Below are positions 35,590 to 45,641 of a stretch of 64,000 nucleotides of DNA, in pieces. Location: assembly GCF_000425305.1 (NCBI RefSeq), contig NZ_AUDE01000001.1, positions 1 to 64,000 of the forward strand. The letters are read 5' to 3'. The DNA comes from Psychroserpens burtonensis DSM 12212 (GTDB lineage Bacteria; Bacteroidota; Bacteroidia; Flavobacteriales; Flavobacteriaceae). Each line of letters starts with the position of its first letter. The first letter of the stretch is position 1. The position numbers and the translations under genes were made by a program. The notes beneath the pieces were generated by a model, which was not told where the DNA came from, did no database searches, and saw only the letters and a program-made list of their open reading frames with translations.

Positions 35590-37227
35590 ATGAAAAAACT
35601 ACTACAAAAACGTATTTTAATTCCGCTTGTAGCACTCACTATTTTTTTTAGCGGAACAGCATTTAAAAGTGACTTCTTCGAAATTGCTAAGCAAATAGAA
35701 ATTTTTACAACACTTTTTAAAGAACTCAACATGAATTATGTTGATGAGACAAATCCTGGAGATTTAATGGATACTGCCATTAAAAGTATGCTTGCAGATT
35801 TAGATCCATACACGAACTATTATAACGAACAAGATGTAGAGTCGGCGAGAATCAATAATGCAGGAGATTATACTGGTATTGGTGCTAATGTGTTGACACT
35901 AAAAGATAGATTGGTGATTGTTGAGCCTTACAAGGATTATGCAGCAGACAAAGCGGGTTTAAAAGCTGGCGACCAGATTATCAAAGTAGATAATGTTGTT
36001 GTTGCAGATTTTAAAGACGATGCAGGAAACTTGCTACAAGGTGGAGCAGGTACTAGTGTTGAAGTGACCTACATAAGACAAGGTAAAACATTAAATGCAA
36101 CGATACAACGTGAGGCTGTAGACATCCATGCAGTACCTCACTACTCTATGATAAACGAAAATACTGGATATATTGTTCTTCGAAAATTTAACGCCAAAGC
36201 ATCCGCTGAGACTAAAAGCGCACTTCGAGATTTAAAGAATCAAGGTGCTGAGAAACTAATTTTAGATCTGCGTGGAAATCCAGGTGGTTTATTAAGAGAA
36301 GCAGTAAATGTTACTAATATTTTTGTACCCAAGAATCAATTGGTAGTGACCACAAAATCTAAAGTAGAAAAATACAACAAAACCTATTACACAAAAAATG
36401 AACCGATGGATACCAAAATCCCTTTGGTTGTTTTAATTGATGGCTCTAGTGCATCAGCAAGTGAAATTGTATCTGGTGCTTTACAAGATTTAGATCGTGC
36501 GGTAATTATTGGAGTACGTAGTTTTGGAAAAGGTCTCGTACAGCGTCCTAAAAAATTAACTTACGGCACACAGATGAAAATTACAATTTCTAGATATTAT
36601 ACACCCTCTGGACGCTGTATCCAAGCACTTGATTATTGGAATCGTGACGAAAACGGAAAAGCAACACGTACAAAACAAGAAAATTATAACGCCTTTAAAA
36701 CTAAAAAAGGAAGAACGGTTTATGATGGTGGAGGTGTACAACCAGATCTAGAATTAGAGGCTACTAAATTGAGCCCTATTACTAAAGCGATCATAGATGA
36801 AAATCTAATTTTTAAATATGCTACGCAATATTATTACAACCATCCCGCTCCAGACGATATGATGAAATTTGAACTTAGGGAAGCTGAATTTAACAGTTTT
36901 AAAAACTTCTTAAGTGCTAATAGCTTTAGTTTTGAAACTAAAACAGAAAAAGCCTTTGCAACTGCATTATCTGTAGCAAAAGAAGAGGAACTCAATAGTG
37001 AGATTGATGACGACTATTCCAACTTAATTTCGTCATTAAATACATATAAAAACAAGGCAATAGACGACAATAAAACACAATTATTGTCTTTACTCTCTGA
37101 TGAAATTGTTAAACGTTATTTCTATCGAGAAGGTCTATATACATATTATGTTTCTAATAACTTTGAAATTCAAAAAGGTCTAGAAATACTTAAAAATCCA
37201 TCAAATTATTTGGGCTATTTAGATTGA
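35590..37227 (+). CDS. S41 family C-terminal processing peptidase with PDZ domain
   Basis: A 545-residue exported protease of the CtpA/Tsp group. Signal/anchor at about 10-25 (ILIPLVALTIFFSGTAF), a PDZ domain at about 85-165 (GIGANVLTLKDRLVIVEPY, AGLKAGDQIIKVDN), then the S41 core with LILDLRGNPGGLL, the nucleophile Ser in DGSSASASEIVSGAL and Lys in RSFGKGLVQ. I use the ATG at 35590; TTG 35566 would add eight residues before the signal peptide. Follows rnpA by about 100 bases, a common flavobacterial pairing. Confidence 0.9.
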   Translation: MKKLLQKRILIPLVALTIFFSGTAFKSDFFEIAKQIEIFTTLFKELNMNYVDETNPGDLMDTAIKSMLADLDPYTNYYNEQDVESARINNAGDYTGIGANVLTLKDRLVIVEPYKDYAADKAGLKAGDQIIKVDNVVVADFKDDAGNLLQGGAGTSVEVTYIRQGKTLNATIQREAVDIHAVPHYSMINENTGYIVLRKFNAKASAETKSALRDLKNQGAEKLILDLRGNPGGLLREAVNVTNIFVPKNQLVVTTKSKVEKYNKTYYTKNEPMDTKIPLVVLIDGSSASASEIVSGALQDLDRAVIIGVRSFGKGLVQRPKKLTYGTQMKITISRYYTPSGRCIQALDYWNRDENGKATRTKQENYNAFKTKKGRTVYDGGGVQPDLELEATKLSPITKAIIDENLIFKYATQYYYNHPAPDDMMKFELREAEFNSFKNFLSANSFSFETKTEKAFATALSVAKEEELNSEIDDDYSNLISSLNTYKNKAIDDNKTQLLSLLSDEIVKRYFYREGLYTYYVSNNFEIQKGLEILKNPSNYLGYLD

Positions 37228-37292
37228 TATTGAATTAAATTCGACGAAAGCATTTAAAAAAATTATATTTAAATAATGTTTTCAATACTAAT

Positions 37293-38141
37293 ATGAAAAA
37301 ACTACTACTAATAACGCTTCTGTTTTCTCAACTTTTGATCGCTCAAAAGGAGTTTACACATGAAGTGTATTTTGAGACAGAGGCGTTTGAAGTACCTACA
37401 ACAGAGCACAATAGATTATTAATGTTTTTATCAGAGATAGAAAGTATTGATATTTCAAAAGTTTCTATTTATGGGTTTACAGATGATAGAGGTAGTGATG
37501 GTTATAACTTAAAACTGTCGCAGGATCGTGCTAATTCAATAAAAACCATATTTTCTAATAACGAATTTGATGAATCTGTGATTACTAATGTTGATGGTAA
37601 AGGAAAAATTTTACTCAAACTAATCAAAGAAAATGATTTAAGTAAAATAAGAGGTCTTAACCGCAAAGTTGAGATTATTGTATCTTCTGTATTTCCTCCA
37701 AAACCCAAAGAAGCTCCAGAAGTAGTAGAAGCTAAAAAAAGAGAAGCTACAGAGCTTTTAAAAGGTGAGTTAAAAGCAGGAGATAAATTTGAGCTCAATA
37801 ACATGCTGTTTAAAACAGGTTACAGTAAACTATTACCAGAATCTAAAGAAACACTTAAAGAAATTGCTGATATTCTCGTAGAACGAAAGGATTTATACTT
37901 TACCATTCAAGGTCACGTATGCTGTACAAAAAACAGTAGAGATGCTATAGATCGTAAAACTAAAAAACGTAATCTTTCTGTTGCTCGAGCAAAGTTTATC
38001 TATGAATATCTAGCAAAAAAAGGTGTTAATAAAAGACGTATGAAATATGTTGGAATGCGTAGAAAGTTTCCGTTGGGTGGCGAACCAAAATTAGACCGTC
38101 GCGTAGAAATTTTAATTACTTATGTAGGTGAAGATAATTAA
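37293..38141 (+). CDS. Exported protein with two OmpA-like peptidoglycan-binding domains
   Basis: A 282-residue protein: signal peptide to about 17 (LLFSQLLIAQ), then two OmpA/MotB-type domains in tandem (about 20-130 and 160-278). Peptidoglycan-contact motifs: GFTDDRGSDGYNLKLSQDRA and NRKVEI in the first, GHVCCT, NLSVARAKFIYEYL and LDRRVEI in the second. There is no beta-barrel, so it is probably a soluble or surface-attached periplasmic protein tethered to murein. It overlaps the convergent elaA gene by four bases. Confidence 0.8.
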   Translation: MKKLLLITLLFSQLLIAQKEFTHEVYFETEAFEVPTTEHNRLLMFLSEIESIDISKVSIYGFTDDRGSDGYNLKLSQDRANSIKTIFSNNEFDESVITNVDGKGKILLKLIKENDLSKIRGLNRKVEIIVSSVFPPKPKEAPEVVEAKKREATELLKGELKAGDKFELNNMLFKTGYSKLLPESKETLKEIADILVERKDLYFTIQGHVCCTKNSRDAIDRKTKKRNLSVARAKFIYEYLAKKGVNKRRMKYVGMRRKFPLGGEPKLDRRVEILITYVGEDN

Positions 38142-38581
38142 CTTCTAATCATTCCTATGTGCGGAATCCCATCTTCTAAATACTCCTCACCTACTTCAAA
38201 AAATTCAAGATTATTATAGAAACGCTTTAAATACGTTTGAGCAGAAATTTTGATTTTAGTTTCCTTATAATATGTTTTTATAGCGTCAACCGAAACATTC
38301 ATAATATCACATCCGTACTTATGTTGGCGTTCACATTCACTCACCACTACTCTACCAATACTAGCATATTCAAAATAATCACCGGATTTAAATACTCTAG
38401 TGTAAGCAACAACTTTATTATTTTTAAATCCGACAATATGTAGTGCTTTTTGATCTTTCCCATCAATATCTTGATAGACACAATCTTGTTCTACAACAAA
38501 GACCTCACTTCTTAATTGAAGAATGTTATAAAGTTCTTGAGTAGTTAATTCTGTAAATTTTTTTACTTTTATATCTATCAT
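38138..38581 (-). CDS. elaA: ElaA-type GNAT acetyltransferase
   Basis: A 147-residue GNAT of the ElaA family: LYNILQLRSEVFVVEQDCVY followed by DIDGKDQKALH, then the acetyl-CoA region IGRVVVSECERQHKYGCDIM and the end YLEDGIPHIGMIRS, all close to E. coli ElaA. The biological substrate is unknown. Complete length. Convergent, overlapping by four bases with the OmpA-domain gene. Confidence 0.88.
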   Translation of the reverse strand: MIDIKVKKFTELTTQELYNILQLRSEVFVVEQDCVYQDIDGKDQKALHIVGFKNNKVVAYTRVFKSGDYFEYASIGRVVVSECERQHKYGCDIMNVSVDAIKTYYKETKIKISAQTYLKRFYNNLEFFEVGEEYLEDGIPHIGMIRS

Positions 38582-38699
38582 AGTTCTTTGTCACACTAAG
38601 GGTAATCAAAGTGTCTTTTTACATTTATGAATGCTTTATTACTCATTCGTCCTTATCTAAATCCATCAAATATGTGAATCTTTAATTTTAAAATATTTT

Positions 38700-39617
38700 T
38701 TAATCCTGAACAATCACATCTTTATCTCCACATTTTCCATACTCTGGTTGGATATTAACATGATTGATTCCGAAGTTATAAAATACCATCTCTTCTACAT
38801 CATGTAATATTACATCAAATTGAGATAAAGTAATATTCTCCTCAAAATCTATATGTGCTTCTAAATGAATTTCATCTTCATTGAGTTGCCAAATATGAAC
38901 ATGATGTACATTTTTTATAGCTCCTATTTGTTGAATATCTTTAACAATATCCTCTACTAGAATTTGATCAGGAGTAAACAACATCAATACTTTAAAGGAA
39001 TCTTTTAATAAATCATAACCCATATAAATAAGATATAAGGCTATTGCAAAAGTTAAGACGCTATCCACCCAAAACATCTGATAATACTTCATCAATAATC
39101 CACCAATAAAAACTGCAACACTTGCCATCATATCTGTTAACAGGTGAAGATAAGCACTTTTTATATTCATATTAGTTTCGCTATCTTTTTTAAGTAAGAG
39201 CACACTAAAACCGTTACCTAAAATAGCTACTAAAGATAGCCAAATTACTACGTTAGACTCAATCTCTTGCGGATTTTGAAAACGTTTCACAGCTTCGATA
39301 ATTAGTAAAATAGCAACTATAATTAAGGTCGCAGCATTAATAAAGGCTGCTAAAATTTCGGCACGTTTATAACCGAATGTTTTTTGAAGAGATGCTTTAC
39401 GTTTTGAGAGTCGATTAGCAATATAACTAATAATTAAAGAGATCACATCACTAAAATTATGGAGCGCATCACTTAATAATGATAAACTACCTGAAAGTAA
39501 TCCACCAATAACTTGTGCCACAGTAATAACTATATTTAAAAAGATAGAAATGATAAGATTTCTTCCCTTTAAATCGTCATGAGAATGGGAATGATTGTGA
39601 GAATGTGAGTTACCCAT
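38700..39617 (-). CDS. Cation diffusion facilitator (ZitB/CzcD-like metal exporter)
   Basis: A 305-residue inner-membrane antiporter for Zn2+ or similar ions. His-rich N-terminus (MGNSHSHNHSHSHDD), six helices, the intramembrane site SLLSDALHNFSDVISL (HxxxD variant HNFSD) in helix 2 and LHLLTDMMASV in helix 5, then a cytoplasmic domain (HVHIWQLNEDEIHLEAHI). It precedes rpiB-strand neighbours in the same direction but likely has its own role in metal homeostasis. Confidence 0.9.
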   Translation of the reverse strand: MGNSHSHNHSHSHDDLKGRNLIISIFLNIVITVAQVIGGLLSGSLSLLSDALHNFSDVISLIISYIANRLSKRKASLQKTFGYKRAEILAAFINAATLIIVAILLIIEAVKRFQNPQEIESNVVIWLSLVAILGNGFSVLLLKKDSETNMNIKSAYLHLLTDMMASVAVFIGGLLMKYYQMFWVDSVLTFAIALYLIYMGYDLLKDSFKVLMLFTPDQILVEDIVKDIQQIGAIKNVHHVHIWQLNEDEIHLEAHIDFEENITLSQFDVILHDVEEMVFYNFGINHVNIQPEYGKCGDKDVIVQD

Positions 39618-39640
39618 GAGCTATAAATTTTAGATGGATA

Positions 39641-40075
39641 CTAACATGGAATAGGGATTTTATCCACACGGTTTTGATGACGTCCACCTTCAAAATCAGT
39701 ATTTAAAAAGGTATCCACAATCTCAATTGCTTGTTGTAAAGCAGTATATCGTGCAGGAATACAACAAATATTAGCATTATTATGTTGTCTTGTAAGTGCT
39801 GTAATTTCTTTAGTCCAACAAATACCAGCTCTTACTTTTTGATGTTTATTTGCAGTCATTGCAACGCCATTAGCACTTCCGCAAATTAAAATACCAAAGT
39901 CTACTTTTTTATCAGCGACATCATTAGCAATAGGATGTACATAATCTGGATAATCAACACTGTCGTTTGCGTTTGTTCCATAGTTATTAACAGTATATCC
40001 TTTCGCTTCTAAATATGCAGTAATGGCTTGTTTATAATCCGTTCCCGCATGATCGTTACCTATTGAAATTGTCAT
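39641..40075 (-). CDS. rpiB: Ribose-5-phosphate isomerase B
   Basis: A 144-residue RpiB/LacAB-family sugar-phosphate isomerase of the pentose phosphate pathway. ISIGNDHAGTDYK at the N-terminus, active-site Cys65 in LICGSANGVAM, His98 in TRQHNNANICC, and GGRHQNRVDKI near the end. Standard length. It borders a 761-base AT-rich intergenic region upstream and precedes the CDF gene by 23 bases, so those two may be co-transcribed. Confidence 0.93.
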   Translation of the reverse strand: MTISIGNDHAGTDYKQAITAYLEAKGYTVNNYGTNANDSVDYPDYVHPIANDVADKKVDFGILICGSANGVAMTANKHQKVRAGICWTKEITALTRQHNNANICCIPARYTALQQAIEIVDTFLNTDFEGGRHQNRVDKIPIPC

Positions 40076-40836
40076 AATTTGGTATGTTTTTTAAAACCTT
40101 AAAGTTAATAATTGCTTACAAATAAACCACAGTAAGACATAGATAGTTATTCATAACATTTATGTTTGATGACGATGTCGCTTTCTTCGGAAATAGGCGT
40201 TGTTAACATCTATGGTGATCTGTATTCATTACTTGTTCATATCTTATCTTAAGTACTTAAAAGTTTTCTTAGGATTATCCAGTAATTTTCCCAATCAAAA
40301 ATAGAACCTTAGTAACCTAAAAAGTTAACCTTTTTTTTTGGTAAAGTTATCACCATTAAATTTGACCATGCTAACATAAAATTTAAAAATACTTATCATG
40401 TTTATGTTGTCAATAGAGGTTATCAACAGCTGTTAATAGCTTTATAAATTAGCTTTACAATCAGCCTTTTAAATGTTAACTTAATGTTAACTATATATTA
40501 AGTAATTGTGATAAGTCACATATCAAAGTAAAGTATAATAAAGTTATAGCGACTATTAACACACTATAATAAGCACCATTTTATTTTTTAAATTTTAAAA
40601 GAAAACTGATGTTATGTATATATGTGTTGATAAGTGTGAAATTTTATTTTTTTCAGTTTACTAAGCCTAAACAAAAATCAATTCATGTGTACGTTTTAAC
40701 TTCCGAAACAAAAATAGTTTAAAACGGTTAAGAGTGTTTTATAAAATTTGAATGAGAACTAAACGCTTTAAAAATTTGATTATAAAGTAGTTAAATAAAC
40801 TGTTATCCTTTATATTTGTAAGAAAATAATACAGTT
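40076..40836. other. Long AT-rich intergenic region, possible replication-origin-like features
   Basis: 761 bases without a gene between divergent rpiB and the FG-GAP gene. It holds DnaA-box-like words one base off TTATNCACA (TTATTCATA 40147-40155 +, TTATCAACA 40420-40428 +, TTATCAACA 40625-40633 on the minus strand), four GTTAAC palindromes (40202, 40324, 40474, 40484 approx.), an A/T-rich core, and one TTCCGAAG octamer at 40185. There is no dnaA nearby. This might be oriC, a strong regulatory region or plain AT-rich spacer. Confidence 0.3.
40811..40818 (+). promoter_or_regulatory. -7 promoter box of the FG-GAP gene
   Basis: TATATTTG fits TAnnTTTG 18 bases before the ATG. A matching -33 TTG is not seen at the right distance. 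Confidence 0.45.
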
Positions 40837-42531
40837 ATGAAAAAAATTACTTTACTTTTTTTGTTATTACCTTTTTTAGGGTTGAGTCAGGTTCAGATTG
40901 GGCAGGATATTGATGGAGTGAATGAATTAAGTACAGCTGGATATGCTGTAGCTTTAAATTTTGATGGATCTATTTTAGCTTTAGGTGTTCCAAATGAAAG
41001 CGTTATAGGTAACAGTTTTGGTGCTGTAAGGGTTTATGAAAATCAGAATAATACATGGGTTCAAATAGGAGAAGATATTGATGGTGTTTCTTCTAGTGAT
41101 TTTTTTGGTCTGGCATTAAGTATAAATAATCAAGGAACTAAAATTGTTATAGGTTCTTATAGTAATGATAATGGAATTAATTCTGGCCAAACAAAAGTTT
41201 TTGAGAACCAGTCTGATTCTTGGGTACAAATAGGACAGGATATTAATGGAGTAACAACAAATGATTACTCTGGTTCTTCAGTAAGTATTAATGCAGAGGG
41301 TGATGTTATAGCTATTGGAGCTCCTTTAAATGACGGTATTGCTAATAATACCGGTCATGTTAGGGTATATGAATATCAGGTTAATTCTTGGGTTCAAATT
41401 GGAGAAGATATAGAGGGTGAAGCTTTTAATGACAGACTTGGTTCTTCAGTTAGTTTGAATGACGAAGGTAATATTTTAGCTATTGGTGCGCCTTTATACG
41501 ATGCAAACAGTGTAGATTCTGGATATGTTAAAATTTATGGGAATCAATCAGGATTTTGGGTTCAAATAGGTCGAAATATAAATGGAGCAGATCAAGGTGA
41601 TATTTTAGGTGAAAGATCAGGATCGGCGATTAGTTTAAATGCAAATGGTAATATCGTTGCAATTGGAGCTCCTAGAGGTGATGATATTGAAACTAACTCG
41701 GGTAATGTAAGAGTGTATGAAAATGTATCTGGTATATGGACTCAAATAGGATTAGATATAATTGGAAATGGAGAGGGTTCAAACGATAATTCGGGATACT
41801 CTATTAGTTTAAATGATATGGGTAATATATTAATTATAGGAGCTCCTGCAATCGATAATGCTAATAAAACTGGATATGCTCGTATTTTTAAATATCAACT
41901 TGATTCTTGGGTTCAAGTTGGAGTAGATATTAATGGAGATATAAATCAAGATCAATTTGGATTTTCAGTAACTATAAATACTGAAGGAAGTATTGTTGCG
42001 GTTGGAGCACCTTACCATGATGCAACTGCAAACACTGAAGATTTTGGTCATACAAGAGTTTTTAGTATTGTTCCAGAATTAGCAATATTAGAGGTTGTAG
42101 AAGACATCCTAGGAAACACAAACGGTATTAACGTAACAGCAGACCAGTTAAATAGTATTACTGGAGTTTCTGGAGCAATAGAAGGTATTAATTATACGAC
42201 AGCTATAGCTAATGGTACATTTGTAGATGAAAACAATCCAACAGCTGCAGAAATACAAGCTATTATTAATCAAGTAAATAATGCTTTAAGTCTTAATGAA
42301 AATGATGTATTTAATTTCAAACTCTACCCAAACCCAACAAAAAATCAATTCATAATTCAGCTAGATCCTTTAGTACAATTACAAAAAGTAGCTATCTACA
42401 ATACCTTAGGTCAAGTGGTTTTAACTTCCGAAGAAAAAAATATAAATACCTCTACATTATCGAGTGGTTCTTACATTGTTGAGATCATAACTAACAATGG
42501 AAAAAGCTCTAAAAAACTGATTATAGAATAA
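40837..42531 (+). CDS. FG-GAP-like beta-propeller protein with type IX secretion sorting domain
   Basis: A 564-residue secreted protein. Signal peptide to about residue 18 (FLGLSQ). Residues about 20-430 are seven or so repeats of WVQIGxDIxG followed by D..G.SVSIN..GxIxAIGAPxxD and GxVRVYE, an FG-GAP/Kelch-like propeller. The C-terminal 80 residues are a Por-secretion sorting domain (FKLYPNPTKNQFIIQL, VAIYNTLGQVV, LSSGSYIVEI), so T9SS export to the surface or medium is expected. Function probably adhesion or binding. Confidence 0.88.
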   Translation: MKKITLLFLLLPFLGLSQVQIGQDIDGVNELSTAGYAVALNFDGSILALGVPNESVIGNSFGAVRVYENQNNTWVQIGEDIDGVSSSDFFGLALSINNQGTKIVIGSYSNDNGINSGQTKVFENQSDSWVQIGQDINGVTTNDYSGSSVSINAEGDVIAIGAPLNDGIANNTGHVRVYEYQVNSWVQIGEDIEGEAFNDRLGSSVSLNDEGNILAIGAPLYDANSVDSGYVKIYGNQSGFWVQIGRNINGADQGDILGERSGSAISLNANGNIVAIGAPRGDDIETNSGNVRVYENVSGIWTQIGLDIIGNGEGSNDNSGYSISLNDMGNILIIGAPAIDNANKTGYARIFKYQLDSWVQVGVDINGDINQDQFGFSVTINTEGSIVAVGAPYHDATANTEDFGHTRVFSIVPELAILEVVEDILGNTNGINVTADQLNSITGVSGAIEGINYTTAIANGTFVDENNPTAAEIQAIINQVNNALSLNENDVFNFKLYPNPTKNQFIIQLDPLVQLQKVAIYNTLGQVVLTSEEKNINTSTLSSGSYIVEIITNNGKSSKKLIIE

Positions 42532-42553
42532 ATTATGATGTAAAAATAATAAT

Positions 42554-42582
42554 AAAGACCTGCTCATTTAACAGGTCTTTTT
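42554..42582 (+). terminator. Terminator after the FG-GAP gene
   Basis: AAAGACCTG-ctcatttaa-CAGGTCTTT followed by TT, 23 bases after the stop; a perfect nine-base stem. Confidence 0.85.
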
Positions 42583-42767
42583 CATTAACTTAACACTCTC
42601 TAAACATGATTAAATAATTAAACCGTAGATTTGTAGAAACTTAATACTTCCATTACCGGTTTCACAACCTATAATTAAAGTGAAAACGTTAACTCTTCTC
42701 TATAAGAATTAAGTCTAAAAACGATAAGATTCCATGTTTCAAAGGAATTATAATGATTACAATTTAA

Positions 42768-44963
42768 ATGACAAATAAGAAAAAAAGGAAACCTTCACAT
42801 AACAAGATTTCCAACCTTACAAATACAATTCTAAGTATTTTAAAAAAAGATAGAAACCAAACTTTCAACCATAAACAAATTGCTGCTAAACTTGGTGTTA
42901 ATGATGCCAGTAGTAGAAATCAAATTATAAAGAAACTTCAAGAGCTTAAGGCTAAAAACGAGATTGAAGAAATTGATCGTGGAAAATTTAAAGCTATTGT
43001 TAATACAGAGTATCATACAGGTCGTGTAGATATGGCATCCAGAGGTTCTGGATATATTATCTGCGATGACTTTGAAGACGATGTTTATATTTCTTCAAAC
43101 AATATGAACAAAGCACTTCATGGTGATGAGGTAGAATTTTACGCCTACAAACGCAAAAATCGCGGTAAGAAGGAAGGTGAAGTCACTAATATTATTAAGC
43201 GTGCAAAAACGGAATATGTTGGTGTCATTCAAATTAACGAAAAAAAGAATTTCGCTTTTGTAGTTGTTGATAGTAACAAAATGTACAAAGATATTTTTGT
43301 GCCTATCAATAAAATTAATAAAGCAGAAGAAGGTGATAAAGTATTAGTATCTCTTGAAGAATGGCCAGAAAAAGCCGATTCTCCTTCTGGTAAAGTCCTT
43401 AAGGTTTTAGGTAAACCAGGAGAACACAATACCGAAATTCACGCCATTCTTGCAGAATACGGTTTACCATTAGAATTCCCGCACGAAGTTGAGGAGTTTG
43501 CTAATAAAATTGATACTTCAATTACTAAAGAGGAAATTGCAAAACGTCGTGATATGCGACAAGATTTAACTTTTACTGTAGATCCAAAGGATGCAAAAGA
43601 TTTTGATGATGCATTATCGTTTAAAGTTTTAGATAATGGTTTATATGAAATAGGAATCCATATTGCAGATGTATCTCACTATTTAAAAGAAGGAACTATT
43701 TTAGATGATGAAGCTTACGAGCGTGCAACTTCTGTATATTTAGTAGATAGAGTGGTACCTATGCTTCCAGAAATTTTATCAAATGGTGCGTGTTCATTAC
43801 GTCCACACGAAGAGAAGTATACTTTTTCTGCAGTGTTTAAATTGAATGATAAAGCTCAAATTAAAGACCAATGGTTTGGTAGAACAGTGACCTACTCTGA
43901 TGCTCGTTTTGCATATGAAGAAGCACAGGCTATAATAGAAACTAAATCTAATGATATTCCTAAAGAAGTTTCATTAACAGGTAAAGCATATAAAGCAGAT
44001 CAAGCTGTGGCAGACGCGGTATTAAAAATGGATGAACTCGCTAAAATTATGCGTAATAAACGTATGAGTTCTGGAGCTATTTCGTTTGACAAAGTGGAAG
44101 TTAAATTCAATTTAGATGACCAAGCAAATCCAGTTGGAGTTTACTTTAAAACGAGTAAAGATGCTAATAAATTGATTGAAGAGTTTATGTTATTAGCTAA
44201 CAAAAAAGTAGGTGAATTTATAGGGAAACAAAAGAAAACTTTTGTGTATCGAGTGCATGATGAGCCTAAAGATGAAAAACTGGCAACACTTCAAAATGTA
44301 GTTGGACGTTTTGGATATAAACTAGATTTTAAAGATAAAAAAAGCGTGTCGTCATCATTAAATAATTTATTGAAAGAGGTCAACGGTAAAAAAGAACAAA
44401 ACTTAGTAGATACATTAACGATTCGAACCATGAGTAAGGCTGAATATTCCACAAAGAATATTGGTCATTATGGTTTAGCATTTGACTATTACAGTCACTT
44501 TACTTCACCTATTCGTCGGTATCCAGATGTGATGGCACATCGTTTATTACAACAGTATTTAGATGGCGAAAAATCCGTAAATCAAGATGCTTATGAAGAC
44601 AAATGTAACCATTGCAGTAACATGGAAAATCTTGCGACAAAAGCCGAAAGAGATTCTATTAAATACATGCAAATTCGTTTTATGGAAGATCATAAAAACG
44701 AAAACTTTGTAGGGGTGATTTCTGGTGTGACAGATTGGGGAATTTACATAGAAATTATTGAGAATAAGTGTGAAGGTATGGTCAGCGTTCGTGATATGAA
44801 AGACGATCACTATCAGTTTGATGAAGATCATTACGCACTCATTGGTAAAAATTCAAAAACGATGTATCAATTGGGTGACGAGGTCGTTGTGAAAGTTAAA
44901 AACACAGACTTAGTTAAAAAGCATTTAGACTTTACTTTGATAGGTAAACATATAGATGAGTAA
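42768..44963 (+). CDS. rnr: Ribonuclease R
   Basis: A 731-residue 3'-5' exoribonuclease of the RNB family. A winged-helix N-terminus (TFNHKQIAAKLGVNDASSRNQI), cold-shock domains, the catalytic RNB core with DPKDAKDFDDALSF, and a C-terminal S1 domain (NFVGVISGVTDWGIYIEIIE). It degrades structured RNA and assists trans-translation and rRNA turnover. Complete length. Confidence 0.95.
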   Translation: MTNKKKRKPSHNKISNLTNTILSILKKDRNQTFNHKQIAAKLGVNDASSRNQIIKKLQELKAKNEIEEIDRGKFKAIVNTEYHTGRVDMASRGSGYIICDDFEDDVYISSNNMNKALHGDEVEFYAYKRKNRGKKEGEVTNIIKRAKTEYVGVIQINEKKNFAFVVVDSNKMYKDIFVPINKINKAEEGDKVLVSLEEWPEKADSPSGKVLKVLGKPGEHNTEIHAILAEYGLPLEFPHEVEEFANKIDTSITKEEIAKRRDMRQDLTFTVDPKDAKDFDDALSFKVLDNGLYEIGIHIADVSHYLKEGTILDDEAYERATSVYLVDRVVPMLPEILSNGACSLRPHEEKYTFSAVFKLNDKAQIKDQWFGRTVTYSDARFAYEEAQAIIETKSNDIPKEVSLTGKAYKADQAVADAVLKMDELAKIMRNKRMSSGAISFDKVEVKFNLDDQANPVGVYFKTSKDANKLIEEFMLLANKKVGEFIGKQKKTFVYRVHDEPKDEKLATLQNVVGRFGYKLDFKDKKSVSSSLNNLLKEVNGKKEQNLVDTLTIRTMSKAEYSTKNIGHYGLAFDYYSHFTSPIRRYPDVMAHRLLQQYLDGEKSVNQDAYEDKCNHCSNMENLATKAERDSIKYMQIRFMEDHKNENFVGVISGVTDWGIYIEIIENKCEGMVSVRDMKDDHYQFDEDHYALIGKNSKTMYQLGDEVVVKVKNTDLVKKHLDFTLIGKHIDE

Positions 44964-45176
44964 TTATTTTGGCGTTACCTAAAGGTCAGGCTGTTCGTTA
45001 TATCTTTTGGTAAAAAACCAAAAGGATGCCACTTCCATCCTTAACGCAGATGGTGAAAATTAAAATTATTTATTGTTAAAATAAATAAACGTGATGTTGA
45101 ACTTAATTCTGCATCACGTATTTTTATAGCTGTAACATTTCCGAAGAAAATAACACCAATAACAAAACCATTGATC

Positions 45177-45500
45177 ATGATACTAACCACAACAAATTCT
45201 ATAGAGGGATTTAAAATTGTAGAATATAAAGGCATTGTAACTGGTATTGCTTACGATTCTAGCTATAAGCACAAAGGCACGAAAATGTCTTTTAAAGACA
45301 TGTTTAATACGAGTAAATATTGCGAAGGTTATGCTGAGGGCTTAGAAGAAATTAAGGGAAAAGCATTTCGTAAACTTCAAGAGAATGCTAAAGCTTTAAA
45401 TGCAAATGCAGTGGTAGGTATTAAAATAGATATAGAACCACTAGCAAATTCTCATACTTTGATTGTATCTATAACAGGAACTGCTGTGACTGTAGCTTAG
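45177..45500 (+). CDS. YbjQ/UPF0145 family protein
   Basis: A 107-residue protein of the YbjQ (putative heavy-metal-binding) family: ILTTTNSIEGFKIVEYKGIV, then ARKLQENAKALNANAVVGIK-type motif (FRKLQENAKALNANAVVGIK) and a terminal VSITGTAVTV strand. These proteins form pentameric rings; their role is unknown. ATG 45177 is preferred to TTG 45171. Confidence 0.82.
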   Translation: MILTTTNSIEGFKIVEYKGIVTGIAYDSSYKHKGTKMSFKDMFNTSKYCEGYAEGLEEIKGKAFRKLQENAKALNANAVVGIKIDIEPLANSHTLIVSITGTAVTVA

Positions 45501-45641
45501 CTAATAATTCATTAATTAAGTTTGTAACAAATTCTAAAATTTGTGTCTAAGAAATACATTCTTTTTTAGAACTGTAACAATTTGTTTTGGCAGTCATCTT
45601 TAATATAGAAACAGACGTAAATACACTAAAACATATTTAAA

